DNA of 24,029 nt from an uncultured Eubacteriales bacterium (GTDB taxonomy: Bacteria > Bacillota > Clostridia > Oscillospirales > Acutalibacteraceae). The stretch is taken from NCBI GenBank assembly GCA_905198155.1, contig CAJKBQ010000037.1, positions 1 through 24,029 on the forward strand, given 5' to 3'. This document shows positions 15,213 through 23,368 of the stretch, piece after piece. Made by a program: the position numbers and the translations under genes. Positions within the stretch are counted from its first letter, which is position 1. Every line of letters starts with the position of its first letter. The notes beneath the pieces are model-generated. The model was given only the letters and a program-made list of their open reading frames with translations, made no database searches and was not told the origin of the DNA.

Positions 15213-15638
15213 ATGGTGCGGGAATTGGTTCATGATCCGATTTTTCTGGCGTGCAGTTCCGCGCCTGCGGATGCATCCGACGAACAAACGGCGCGCGATT
15301 TGCTGGACACGCTGACGGCGCACCGGGAAACCTGCGTCGGGATGGCGGCCAACATGATCGGGGTGCGCAAGCGAATCATTGCATTCCTCGACGAAAGCGG
15401 CCGCGCGCCGACGTATACGGTGATGATGAACCCCGAAATTTTGCGCAAAACCGGCGCATATCAAACGGCGGAGGGCTGTTTGTCGCTGCTGGGCGACCCG
15501 CGGCCGTGCCGCCGGTATCAGTCGATCAAGGTGCGGTACCAGACAACGGATTGGACGGTGCGGATCAAGACGTTCACCGGACGGACGGCGCAGATTATCC
15601 AGCACGAAGTGGATCATTGCGACGGCGTACTAATTTGA
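15213..15638 (+). CDS. Peptide deformylase, variant motif 1
   Basis: Metallo-deformylase of 141 residues that would remove the N-terminal formyl group from nascent proteins. Motif 2 EGCLS (87-91, metal ligand C89) and motif 3 HEVDH (131-135, metal ligands H131 and H135, catalytic E132) are intact. Motif 1, normally GxGLAAxQ, reads CVGMAANM (41-48), so the conserved Gln that assists catalysis is Met and the first Gly is Cys. I recall similar motif 1 variants from Clostridia paralogues, so it may be a lineage-specific second deformylase. The start at 15213 has AAAGGAGGG upstream, and the gene begins 14 bases after the Nudix stop. Last gene before a strong bidirectional terminator. Confidence 0.88.
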   Translation: MVRELVHDPIFLACSSAPADASDEQTARDLLDTLTAHRETCVGMAANMIGVRKRIIAFLDESGRAPTYTVMMNPEILRKTGAYQTAEGCLSLLGDPRPCRRYQSIKVRYQTTDWTVRIKTFTGRTAQIIQHEVDHCDGVLI

Positions 15639-15651
15639 CCGGCGAAAACAG

Positions 15652-15701
15652 AAAATATGGCAGGCATCCCTGGTTTGATCCGGGAATGCCTGCCGTATTT
15701 T
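15652..15701. terminator. Bidirectional terminator between convergent operons
   Basis: Long inverted repeat with 22-base arms (15652-15673 and 15680-15701) and a 6-base loop, GC-rich in the middle (core GGCAGGCAT / ATGCCTGCC), starting in AAAA and ending in TTTT. It can therefore end both the deformylase transcript (rightward) and the ABC exporter transcript (leftward). Confidence 0.92.
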
Positions 15702-15716
15702 GTTGGCGCGCTGCGC

Positions 15717-17381
15717 TTACACCGATGCGGGCGCAGCGGAATCATGCGCCTGGATTTCCACGGTGCGGCCGCCGAGGTTTTCGTATATGCGGTGCGAGAT
15801 GGAGAGCACCGTGCGGCCCTGGGCGGCGCGGCGCAAAGCGTCCAGCACGCGCGTTTCGGTTTCCGCATCGAGGTTGGCGGTGATTTCATCCAGCAGCAGC
15901 ACGGCCGGATTTGCCGCCGCTGCCCGCGCGATGGACAGCAATTGCCATTCGCCCTGCGAAAACAGCCCGTCCGTACACACGGTGCGGTAGCCGTCCGGCA
16001 GTGCACGGATTGCGCCGTCGATTCCGGCGAGGACGGCCGCGTTTTCCGCCATTTCTGCGGTAATGCGCGGGTCGCCCAGCGTGATCTGATCCAGAACGGT
16101 GCCCGGCACGCGGGAAAAATGCTGCTCCACGCAGCCGATGCACGCGCGCCGTTCCCGGTCGGTGATCGCCGAAACGTCTACGCCGCCGATGGTCAGCGTG
16201 CCAGATTCCGGCCGGTACAGGCCGAGCAAAAGGCGAAACACGGTGCTTTTTCCGGCACCGGTTCGGCCGATCAGCGTGACCTGCTCGCCTTCTTTCACGG
16301 TCATCGAAAAATCGCACAGCACCGGGCGGTCGCCATAGCCAAAAGTCACATGAGACAGCACCACGTCGCCGCGCGCGGCGGTTTGCCGTTCTGGCGGCAA
16401 GATGCGCTCCGGCTGCGCGAGAAATGCGTCGATCCGTTTGACGCCCGCCATCGCCGACTGGATGGTTTGGATTTCCATCCCGAGGCTTTCGATGGGCGAG
16501 AAAATGCGGGTGATGTAGTTGATGACGGCAACCGATGTCCCGACGGACATCCCGAACAGCGCCAGAATTTCCGACTTACCGGAGGCGGAAAGCAGCATGA
16601 CGATGCCGACCACTGCGGCGTTCAGGAGGAGGACGACGGGGGAGTAGATCGCGTCATAAAAATTGGTGCGCTCCACCGCCGCGTAGCTTTCGCCGATGCG
16701 GCGGTCGTATTTTTGCGCCATATAATCTTCCAGCCCGAGCGCGTGAATGGTGCGGATGTTGTGCAGCGTTTCCGGTACCTGACCGGAAACGGCGGCCACA
16801 GCGCGGCGATTGTTGAGCTGCGCGGACAGCATCTGCTTTTGCACATGCCGCGTGAACCAGGTGAGCAGCGGCAGCACGGCCAGCAAAATGAGCGCCAGTC
16901 CGGTATTTTTCACCGCGATGACCGCCAGAATGGAAAGGATTCGGCACGCGTCCGCAATCATGCTGATGATGCCCGACGTGAACAGCGCTTCCACGGTGTC
17001 CACATCGCCCGAAAACCGCGCGGCCACTTCGCCGGGATTTTGTGCGACCAATGTGCTGGCCGGGAGCCGGGTGAGCTTCTGCGACATTTCGGAGCGCAGG
17101 GCGTGGGTCATTTTCTGGCCGAAAATGACCAGAAGCGTTTCCTGCGCCGAGGACAGCACGCCTTCGAGCGCGAGGCTCCCGAAATACAGGAGCGCCGCGG
17201 TAAACGGAACCGAAGTGCCGCCGGTCAGGCGGTCGATCACGCGGGCCAGCAGCAGCGGCGGAACCAGCGTTGCCGCCACCGAAGCCGCAACGCACAGGAT
17301 CGTGGCGACCGAAAGGAACGGATGCGCCCATACCGCCATGCAAACCGCGGAAAACACGCCGTCGTTATGCTTGTGCTTCAT
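15717..17381 (-). CDS. ABC exporter half-transporter, catalytic-site subunit (pair 2)
   Basis: Membrane-fused ABC exporter subunit, 554 residues: N-terminal membrane domain (about 1-300) and nucleotide-binding domain. Walker A GRTGAGKST (about 371-379), Q-loop (CVEQHF) and Walker B VLLLDEITANLD (about 492-503) with catalytic Glu are intact, as is the switch histidine (SISHRIY). The signature is FSQGEWQL in place of LSGGQ. With the partner's Asp-type Walker B this gives one working and one degenerate site, as in heterodimeric multidrug exporters. The start has GGAGGGG upstream within the partner gene; the frames overlap by 17 bases. The gene lies in the marR-led operon. Confidence 0.92.
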   Translation of the reverse strand: MKHKHNDGVFSAVCMAVWAHPFLSVATILCVAASVAATLVPPLLLARVIDRLTGGTSVPFTAALLYFGSLALEGVLSSAQETLLVIFGQKMTHALRSEMSQKLTRLPASTLVAQNPGEVAARFSGDVDTVEALFTSGIISMIADACRILSILAVIAVKNTGLALILLAVLPLLTWFTRHVQKQMLSAQLNNRRAVAAVSGQVPETLHNIRTIHALGLEDYMAQKYDRRIGESYAAVERTNFYDAIYSPVVLLLNAAVVGIVMLLSASGKSEILALFGMSVGTSVAVINYITRIFSPIESLGMEIQTIQSAMAGVKRIDAFLAQPERILPPERQTAARGDVVLSHVTFGYGDRPVLCDFSMTVKEGEQVTLIGRTGAGKSTVFRLLLGLYRPESGTLTIGGVDVSAITDRERRACIGCVEQHFSRVPGTVLDQITLGDPRITAEMAENAAVLAGIDGAIRALPDGYRTVCTDGLFSQGEWQLLSIARAAAANPAVLLLDEITANLDAETETRVLDALRRAAQGRTVLSISHRIYENLGGRTVEIQAHDSAAPASV

Positions 17382-19104
17382 GAGAATCCCCTCCTGCCTG
17401 GCTTTCGTACAGTCTGCGGTAGGCCGGTACCGTATCCATCAGCACCGCGTGGGAACCGACCGTCGTTTTGCCGTCGTCCATGAATATGATTTTTTGCATT
17501 TGCGGGAAGTGATACAGCCGGTGCGAAATCAGAAAAACCACCTTGTCTTTGGCGTATGCTTGCAGGTTCGCAAAGATGAAATCCTCTGTTTTGCGATCCA
17601 GCGCGGAAAACGGGTCGTCCAGAATCAGCACCGGGCGGGGATGGGCCAGCGTTCTCGCCAGCGCCAGCCGCTGTGCCTGACCGCCGGAAAGGCGCATTCC
17701 GCTGCGGCCTATGACGGTTTCCGCGCCGTTTTCCATCGCGTCCACTTCGTCTTGCAGCGCGGCGGCGGAAAGATATGCCGGGAGGGATGCTGCGCTGCCG
17801 CACAGGACGTTGTTTTTCACGGTGTCGGCGCTGAGTTCGGGGTCATGCCCCAAATAGCCGACCGTTGCGGCGATTTCCCGCGGCGAAAGGGTGGACAGCT
17901 CCCGCGTGTCCAGCCGAACCGAGCCGCCATACGGCGATTCGCAAAGGAATACGCGCCCGAATGTGGATTTCCCGCACGCGACGGGGCCGGTCACGCCGAT
18001 GATGTCGCCGGGGTGCGCCGTCAGCGAAAGGCCGGAAAAAATCGGGTCTGAACCGTACGCAAAAGAAAGGTGATCCAGCACCACGTCCGCGGGCGCGGGG
18101 ACGGCCAGCGGTTCCAGCGGCTCCGGCGATTTCATCAGCGATTGGATCCGTTTCCAGGAAACCTCCGCTTTCTGCACGGCGTTAAACAGCTTCGCGACCT
18201 TGGAAGATTTGATGGTCAGTTTGGTGAAGCAGGAGAGGAACGTGGTGAACGCCGCGATATCCCACGAATTCCAACCGGTTCCGAGTACATTTTTAGCGCC
18301 GAACCACAGGATGAACAGCGTCCCGGCGCCCGACGCGGCCAGATACAGCGGCGGCAGGGCGGACTGCCACACATTGGCGCGCACGGCAGTTTGCTCGTAA
18401 CGGTGCAGCGTCTCTTCGTAGTGCGCTGCGCGCGCATCTTCGCAGCCGTATATCCGGTAGGTCACGGCATTCTCTGCGCGATCCAGTGTGGCGGTGCTCA
18501 TCGCGCCGGCAGCTTTTTTATATGCCGCGCCGGCCTGCTGCACCGGTTTTTTCATTCGGGCCGCGCAAAAGTACGAAATCGGGGTGAAAATCAGGCTCAG
18601 CAGCGCCAGCCGCCAGTCATAAACCAGCAGCATGACGGCGTAGCCGAGCAGGGCGACGCCGGTGTCGAACACTTCGGTGGTGAATTTCCGCATGCCCTCC
18701 GCGCAGTCGTCCACATCGGAGATGGCTTTGGTCATCAAATCGCCCGCGCCCTCCTGCGTCAGCGCCGTACGGCTCCGGCGCACCAGGTTCGCGTACAGAA
18801 TATGCTTCATCCGGCGGTTGATGTTGTTGGCAAAACGGCGGACGTAGAACCGCTTGATGAAGCGGGCCGCCTGCACGGCCAGCGTCAAGGCCAGATAGGC
18901 GACCACCAGTCGGGTCATCGCCCGGACGGTTGCGTGCCCGCCGAGGATGTCGGACAGGCACTGGGCCAGCCGCCCTTCAAACCACGGCGCGGCCAGCAGA
19001 CCGATATTATAAATCAATCCAGAAATAGTAACAAAAGTAAGCGACAGCCATTCGATGCGAAAGTACGAAGCGATTCGGTTCGGATAAAATGTCTTGGTAC
19101 GCAT
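17365..19104 (-). CDS. ABC exporter half-transporter, degenerate-site subunit (pair 2)
   Basis: Partner subunit, 579 residues, with an N-terminal membrane domain and a C-terminal nucleotide-binding domain. The signature LSGGQAQR (about 470-477) is canonical, but Walker A is GPVACGKST, Walker B is VLILDDPFSALD (Asp for Glu), and the Q-loop Gln is replaced by His (H420 in GYLGHDPE). The ATP site built on this Walker motif is therefore doubly altered. The ribosome site is weak (GAAAGTGA). It starts 21 bases after the marR-like stop, so a MarR-type repressor probably controls the pump. Substrate unknown; drug or peptide export is the usual role. Confidence 0.92.
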   Translation of the reverse strand: MRTKTFYPNRIASYFRIEWLSLTFVTISGLIYNIGLLAAPWFEGRLAQCLSDILGGHATVRAMTRLVVAYLALTLAVQAARFIKRFYVRRFANNINRRMKHILYANLVRRSRTALTQEGAGDLMTKAISDVDDCAEGMRKFTTEVFDTGVALLGYAVMLLVYDWRLALLSLIFTPISYFCAARMKKPVQQAGAAYKKAAGAMSTATLDRAENAVTYRIYGCEDARAAHYEETLHRYEQTAVRANVWQSALPPLYLAASGAGTLFILWFGAKNVLGTGWNSWDIAAFTTFLSCFTKLTIKSSKVAKLFNAVQKAEVSWKRIQSLMKSPEPLEPLAVPAPADVVLDHLSFAYGSDPIFSGLSLTAHPGDIIGVTGPVACGKSTFGRVFLCESPYGGSVRLDTRELSTLSPREIAATVGYLGHDPELSADTVKNNVLCGSAASLPAYLSAAALQDEVDAMENGAETVIGRSGMRLSGGQAQRLALARTLAHPRPVLILDDPFSALDRKTEDFIFANLQAYAKDKVVFLISHRLYHFPQMQKIIFMDDGKTTVGSHAVLMDTVPAYRRLYESQAGGDSHEAQA

Positions 19105-19125
19105 TGCAGCATCACTTTCTGTAAA

Positions 19126-19572
19126 TCATTTGATAAAATGCGGAAAGCCCGCGCGGCGCTCGGTTTTTGACGCGATGTACAGTTTATCCAGCAGCGCGGC
19201 AAATACGGACGCTTCTTCCGCCGTCAATGCCGTGGTCAGGTATTCGTAAAAAGCGGATTCCACCTCTGCTTTGGACGATTTCAGCGTTTCCGCCAGCGCA
19301 GTGGGATAGATTTGCTGGCTGCGCTTGTCGTTGGGATCGTCCCGGCGAATCAGGTAGCCTTTTGCTTCCAGATTCTTCGTTCTGCGCGCAATGGCCGCCT
19401 TGTCTGCGTGCAGGATCTCCGCCAGCCGCGCCTGTGTACAGCCGGGGTTGTGCCGCAGCGCGTGAATCAGGTCGATTTCCGCCGTGCCAACGCCTTCTTC
19501 GCGCATGGTCAGCAAAACCAGCCGCTCTGCTTCCCGCGCGATCTTGGTGATTTTCCTTTCGGTAATGTCCAT
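19126..19572 (-). CDS. MarR family transcriptional regulator
   Basis: Winged-helix regulator of 148 residues with the MarR layout: N-terminal dimer helix, helix-turn-helix (CTQARLAEILHADKAAIARR, about 45-64), wing (GYLIRRDDPNDKRSQQIYPT) and C-terminal dimer helices. The wing motif DPNDKRSQ is family-typical. The start has AAGGAGG 7 bases upstream. It leads the transcript for ABC exporter pair 2 and is probably an autorepressor that releases when a small exported compound binds. Two 12-bp operator-like repeats lie at its transcription start. Confidence 0.92.
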   Translation of the reverse strand: MDITERKITKIAREAERLVLLTMREEGVGTAEIDLIHALRHNPGCTQARLAEILHADKAAIARRTKNLEAKGYLIRRDDPNDKRSQQIYPTALAETLKSSKAEVESAFYEYLTTALTAEEASVFAALLDKLYIASKTERRAGFPHFIK

Positions 19573-19584
19573 TGGAATGCCTCC

Positions 19585-19610
19585 TTGTAGCTACATCGTT
19601 GTACATACAT
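19585..19610. promoter_or_regulatory. Tandem MarR-type operators
   Basis: Two near-identical 12-mers, TTGTAGCTACAT (19585-19596) and TTGTACATACAT (19599-19610), each containing the dyad TGTA-NN-TACA, spaced 14 bases start to start. They cover the predicted transcription start (near 19606) and the leader, a typical position for repression. Confidence 0.72.
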
Positions 19611-19612
19611 AT

Positions 19613-19640
19613 ATTATAGCATAAAAACAGAAGATGTCAA
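19613..19640 (-). promoter_or_regulatory. Promoter of the marR-ABC operon
   Basis: Minus strand consensus -35 TTGACA (19635-19640), 16-bp spacer and consensus -10 TATAAT (19613-19618). Confidence 0.87.
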
Positions 19641-19649
19641 GCAGGCAGC

Positions 19650-19685
19650 AAAAAAATCGAAGCATTTTTCACAAATGCTTCGATT
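19650..19685 (-). terminator. Terminator after the acetyltransferase gene
   Basis: Minus strand 13-bp perfect stem (arms 19673-19685 and 19655-19667, AATCGAAGCATTT / AAATGCTTCGATT) with a 5-base loop. The T run (TTTTTTT, 19656-19650) overlaps the base of the stem. It lies about 30 bases beyond the acetyltransferase stop codon and just upstream of the marR promoter. Confidence 0.92.
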
Positions 19686-19717
19686 GGACAAGGGACGGCC
19701 GAAAGGGGGGCGGGCAT

Positions 19718-20374
19718 TTACCGATCCGCATCGGGCAGCGCGCAGCAAGCGGCGCGTTCCAATGCATCTATTTTCCCCGATTGGATGGCGGGGATGCAGC
19801 GCTTGATTTTTTCGGAATCCCAGTCCCACCAACGCAGGGCTTCCAGCTTTTCGATCGTCGCATCGTCAAACCGTTTGCGGATGGGCTTGGCGGGCACACC
19901 GCCGACGATGGTATAGGGCGGCACATCCTTTGTCACGACGGCACGCGTCCCGATGATTGCGCCGTCGCCGATCGTCACGCCCGGCATGATGACCGCTTCG
20001 TAGCCAATCCACACGTCGTTGCCGATGACGGTGTCGCCTTTGTTGTCCCACGCGTCGCAGATGTTTTTCGCATCCAGATCCCACTCGTCGAAAAAGATGG
20101 GGAAGGTGTAGGTTGCCAGCGACTGCATCGAATGGCTGCTGCTGGTGAACAGAAATTTTGCGCCGCAGGCGATGGAGCAGAATTTCCCGATCACCAGCCG
20201 GTCGCCGTTGACCGGGTAGTGGTACAGCACATTGTTCTTTTCAAAATCGCGCGGGTCGTGTACGAAATCGTTGTAGATCGTGTAGTCGCCGACTGTGATA
20301 TTCGGGTTGGTGATGACATCTTTCAGGTAGACCGTTTGTTTATCGTGCGGGCGGGGATAAATTTTGTTTTTCAT
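19718..20374 (-). CDS. Vat/CatB-type xenobiotic O-acetyltransferase
   Basis: Left-handed beta-helix acetyltransferase of 218 residues, in the group of streptogramin A acetyltransferases (Vat) and type B chloramphenicol acetyltransferases. Visible: LYHYPVNGDRLVIGKFCSIA (about 50-69), the catalytic histidine H81 in SSSHS, hexapeptide repeats with GNDVWIGYEAVIMPGVTIG, and the C-terminal RWWDW typical of the family. It would transfer acetyl from acetyl-CoA to a hydroxyl of a drug; which drug is unknown. The ATG at 20374 is chosen because GGAGG lies 8 bases upstream; the in-frame extension to 20518 runs into the UvrA-like gene. It starts 22 bases after the UvrA-like stop, so both are probably one transcript. 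Confidence 0.88.
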   Translation of the reverse strand: MKNKIYPRPHDKQTVYLKDVITNPNITVGDYTIYNDFVHDPRDFEKNNVLYHYPVNGDRLVIGKFCSIACGAKFLFTSSSHSMQSLATYTFPIFFDEWDLDAKNICDAWDNKGDTVIGNDVWIGYEAVIMPGVTIGDGAIIGTRAVVTKDVPPYTIVGGVPAKPIRKRFDDATIEKLEALRWWDWDSEKIKRCIPAIQSGKIDALERAACCALPDADR

Positions 20375-20396
20375 TTGGATTGCCTCCATGTCCGGT

Positions 20397-22874
20397 TCAC
20401 AGATATTTCCCGGTAATGCTGCACGGATTCCGGCGAATTTCTTCCGGCGTGCCGCTCGCCACAATCCGGCCGCCTGCATCCCCGCCGCCGGGGCCCATAT
20501 CGATGAGGTAATCGGCATTGCGAATCACGTCCAGGTCATGCTCGATCACCACCACCGTCGCGCCGTTGTCCAGCAGCGTTTGGAATACGCCGAGCAGCAC
20601 CTGTACATCGAGCGGATGCAGGCCGATGGACGGTTCGTCGAACACGAAAACGGAATCCGTCTGCGTTTTGCCGATTTCGCTTGCCAGTTTGAGCCGCTGT
20701 GCTTCGCCGCCGGAAAGTCCCGGCGTTTCTTCTCCGAGCGTGAGATAACCGAGGCCGAGCTGGCGCAGAATGCGCAGTTTTTGGCTGACGGTTTTCATGT
20801 CTTTGCAGAAATCGAGCGCTGCATTCACATCCATATCCATCAATTCGGGCAGCGAAATGCGGACGCCGTCTTTGTTTGCGAGTCGGATATCGTACGCCGC
20901 TCTTGCGTAGCGGGCGCCGCGGCAATCGGGGCAGGGGATATTCACATCCGGCAAAAACTGCACGTCGAGACTGACCACACCCGTGCCGTCGCAGCCCGGG
21001 CAGCGCAGAGAACCGGTGTTGTAGGAAAAATCGCTGGCTTTGCAGCTTTTTTCTTTCGCGTCGGGCGATTTCGCAAAGAGTTTGCGCAGCTCGTCGTGAA
21101 CGCCCGCGTAGGTGGCAACTGTGGAACGAACATTGACGCCGATCGGCGTTGCGTCGATCAGTTTGACGTGTGCAATCCCGTCGGCACGGATTTCGCGGAT
21201 GTGCGTGGGGCGCGCAGCGCCTGCAATGTCCGCTTCCAGCGCAGGAACCAGACTTTCCAGCACCATGGTCGTCTTGCCGGAACCCGACACGCCTGTGACG
21301 ACGGTCAGCCGCCCTTTCGGGATATCCACGTCAAGCGGTTTGACGGTGTGGATTTGTGAAGTAGAAAGGTGAATCGTGCCGTTTTCAAAGATTTTGTCCT
21401 GCGCGGCGCGCCGGCGCATCGTGGTTTCGGCTTTGCCGGACAGGAACGGCCCAATCTGCGATGCGGGCTGCGCTTCAATGGCGGGAATCGACCCCTCGGC
21501 AATGATATGACCGCCGTTTGCGCCTGCTTCCGGCCCCATTTCGATGATCCAATCGGCTTCTTTCAAAATCTGCGTGTCGTGATCGACCAGAATCACGGAA
21601 TTGCCGTCGGCGACGAGATCGTGCATCACGCCGGTTAGTCCAACGATATTGGACGGGTGCAAGCCGATGGACGGCTCGTCCAGCACATAGAGGACGCCTG
21701 TGGTGCGGTTGCGTACGGCGCGGGCCAGCTGCATTCGCTGCCGCTCGCCGGTCGAAAGCGTCGCAGCGGCGCGGTCAAGCGTCAGATACCCAAGCCCCAG
21801 ATCCATGAGCCGCTTCGAAGTATTCAGAAAGGACGCACAGATGCTTTCCGTCATCGGGCGCATTTCATCCGGCAGCTGCTCCGGCACGCCCCGAACCCAA
21901 TCCACAAGGTCGGAAAGCGTCATGGCGCAAGCCGCGTCCAGAGATATGCCCCGCAGTTTCGGCGCGCGCGCCGCCTCGGACAGGCGCGTGCCGTGGCAGT
22001 CCGGGCAGACCTCTTCTTTCAGAAATTTCTCCACGCGCTTCATGCCGCTTTCGTCTTTCACCTTGGCAAGCGCGTTTTCCACGGTATATACGGCGTTGTA
22101 GTAGGTGAAATCCAGCTCGCCCGCCTGATTGGAATTTTTCGATTTGTAGAGGATATGCTTTTTTTCGGCAGGCCCGTGATAGACAATTTCCTTTTCCCGT
22201 TCGGTCAGATCCCGAAACGGTACATCGGTGCGCACGCCCATTTCCCGGCAGACATCGGTCATCAGCGACCACATCAGGCTGTTCCACGGCGCGACCGCGC
22301 CGCCGTCGATGGTGAGGGAATCGTCAGGAACCAGCGAATCCAGATCGACGGTGCGAATGGTGCCGGTGCCGCCGCAGGTTTTACACGCGCCTTGCGAATT
22401 AAACGCCAATTCTTCGGCGGACGGTGCGTAAAAATGCACGCCGCATTCGGGGCAGACCAGTTCCTTGCCCGCAGCGATCGCCAGGGACGGCGCGAGTTCA
22501 TGCCCGTGCGGGCAACGATGATTGGCCAGCCGGGAATACATCAGCCGCAGGCTGTTGAGCAATTCCGTTCCCGTGCCAAAAGTGCTTCGGATCCCCGGAA
22601 CGCCGGGGCGCTGATGAAGTGCGAGCGCTGCGGGCACATATAAAACTTCATCAACAGAAGCCTTTGACGCCTGCGTCATCCTTCGGCGGGTATAGGTCGA
22701 AAGGGCTTCGAGGTACCGGCGCGAACCTTCCGCGTACAATACGCCCAGCGCAAGCGAGGATTTTCCGGAACCGGACACGCCTGCAATGCCAACGATTTTT
22801 CCGAGCGGGATATCTACGTCAATATTCTTCAAATTGTGGACTTTTGCGCCACGAATCAGCATTTTATCGATCAA
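20397..22874 (-). CDS. UvrA-like twin-cassette ATPase lacking the UvrB-binding insert
   Basis: Cytosolic UvrA-family protein, 825 residues against about 940 for UvrA. Two ABC cassettes are present: Walker A GVSGSGKSS (32-40) and, in the second half, GVSGSGKTT; signatures LSTGERQR and LSGGEAQR; Walker B VLDEPSIGLH and VFDEPSIGLH. Zinc-binding pairs CPEC, CKTC, CPGC and CPDC are visible. After RSTFGTGTELLNSLRLMYS the chain passes almost directly to CPEC, so the domain that binds UvrB in UvrA is missing. This points to the UvrA2/DrrC class, linked to resistance against DNA-intercalating drugs. I favour a TTG start at 22874, with GGAG 10 bases upstream; ATG 22862 is 22 bases from it. The downstream gene is a drug acetyltransferase. 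Confidence 0.9.
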   Translation of the reverse strand: MIDKMLIRGAKVHNLKNIDVDIPLGKIVGIAGVSGSGKSSLALGVLYAEGSRRYLEALSTYTRRRMTQASKASVDEVLYVPAALALHQRPGVPGIRSTFGTGTELLNSLRLMYSRLANHRCPHGHELAPSLAIAAGKELVCPECGVHFYAPSAEELAFNSQGACKTCGGTGTIRTVDLDSLVPDDSLTIDGGAVAPWNSLMWSLMTDVCREMGVRTDVPFRDLTEREKEIVYHGPAEKKHILYKSKNSNQAGELDFTYYNAVYTVENALAKVKDESGMKRVEKFLKEEVCPDCHGTRLSEAARAPKLRGISLDAACAMTLSDLVDWVRGVPEQLPDEMRPMTESICASFLNTSKRLMDLGLGYLTLDRAAATLSTGERQRMQLARAVRNRTTGVLYVLDEPSIGLHPSNIVGLTGVMHDLVADGNSVILVDHDTQILKEADWIIEMGPEAGANGGHIIAEGSIPAIEAQPASQIGPFLSGKAETTMRRRAAQDKIFENGTIHLSTSQIHTVKPLDVDIPKGRLTVVTGVSGSGKTTMVLESLVPALEADIAGAARPTHIREIRADGIAHVKLIDATPIGVNVRSTVATYAGVHDELRKLFAKSPDAKEKSCKASDFSYNTGSLRCPGCDGTGVVSLDVQFLPDVNIPCPDCRGARYARAAYDIRLANKDGVRISLPELMDMDVNAALDFCKDMKTVSQKLRILRQLGLGYLTLGEETPGLSGGEAQRLKLASEIGKTQTDSVFVFDEPSIGLHPLDVQVLLGVFQTLLDNGATVVVIEHDLDVIRNADYLIDMGPGGGDAGGRIVASGTPEEIRRNPCSITGKYL

Positions 22875-23021
22875 TTTGCGTTCACTCCAAAAATGATATG
22901 AAAAAATCGTAATTTGATTGAATTTACAGCGAATATCCAGCAAATACCGTAATTTTAACAGAATCCGTTCAAGAGGTGTTTTTTGACAACTCTATGCATT
23001 ACGCATCCAACTGGAAGCTGT

Positions 23022-23260
23022 TTACTTACCAAAATATTCAGGTTCAAACCCTTCCACTCGGATTTCTTTCATCATATCCTTAAACTCTTGCAGTTCAAAA
23101 TCGTTCCCCCATGCCAAAAAATCATCATTGTCTGCCATTGACATTTCCACAAGTTTATCCGGTGCGAGATACTCTTTCGGCGGAAAGCCTCTCTTGCCAA
23201 GGAACTGATTTGCTGCCCAAAAAGGCTTTCCTTTGTGATTTTCTCTGTATTTCGTTTCAT
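23022..23260 (-). pseudogene. Small gene (79 residues expected) broken by a one-base frameshift
   Basis: The ATG at 23260 has GGAGAG just upstream but its frame soon loses coding character. From about 23240 a different frame reads well (GKPFWAANQFLGKRG, then FLAWGNDFELQEFKDMMKE, ending EPEYFGK) to a TAA at 23022, yet it has no start codon after its own upstream stop. Adding one A to the A4 run complementary to 23239-23242 joins the two into one 79-residue acidic soluble protein. The family is not recognised. The cause may be a real mutation in a homopolymer or a sequencing error. A promoter lies at 23369-23397. Base composition is more AT-rich than the genes to the left. Confidence 0.6.
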
Positions 23261-23368
23261 GTTGCTCTCCAAATTCGAATATTTACCATGATTTGAAAGA
23301 CAATACTATCATTCTTCGCTCCGACCTAAAAACATGATTACACCTGCAAATTCCGGACTATCTAATTT

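Noticed and set aside
20375..20518. N-terminal extension of the acetyltransferase
   Set aside because: The extension lies mainly within the UvrA-like coding region in another frame, is Ala/Arg-rich, and the ATG at 20374 has its own GGAGG.
22983..23010. A plus-strand promoter from the TTGACA at 22983
   Set aside because: No -10-like hexamer at 16-18 bases and no rightward gene follows.
22875..23021. A promoter for the UvrA-like gene
   Set aside because: The region is AT-rich and offers several weak -10-like hexamers, but none with a convincing -35 at proper spacing; I leave it unassigned.
23072..23272. A 66-residue minus-strand open frame taken as a gene
   Set aside because: Only its first codons make sense; the remaining coding signal is in a neighbouring frame, so I treat it as part of a frameshifted gene.
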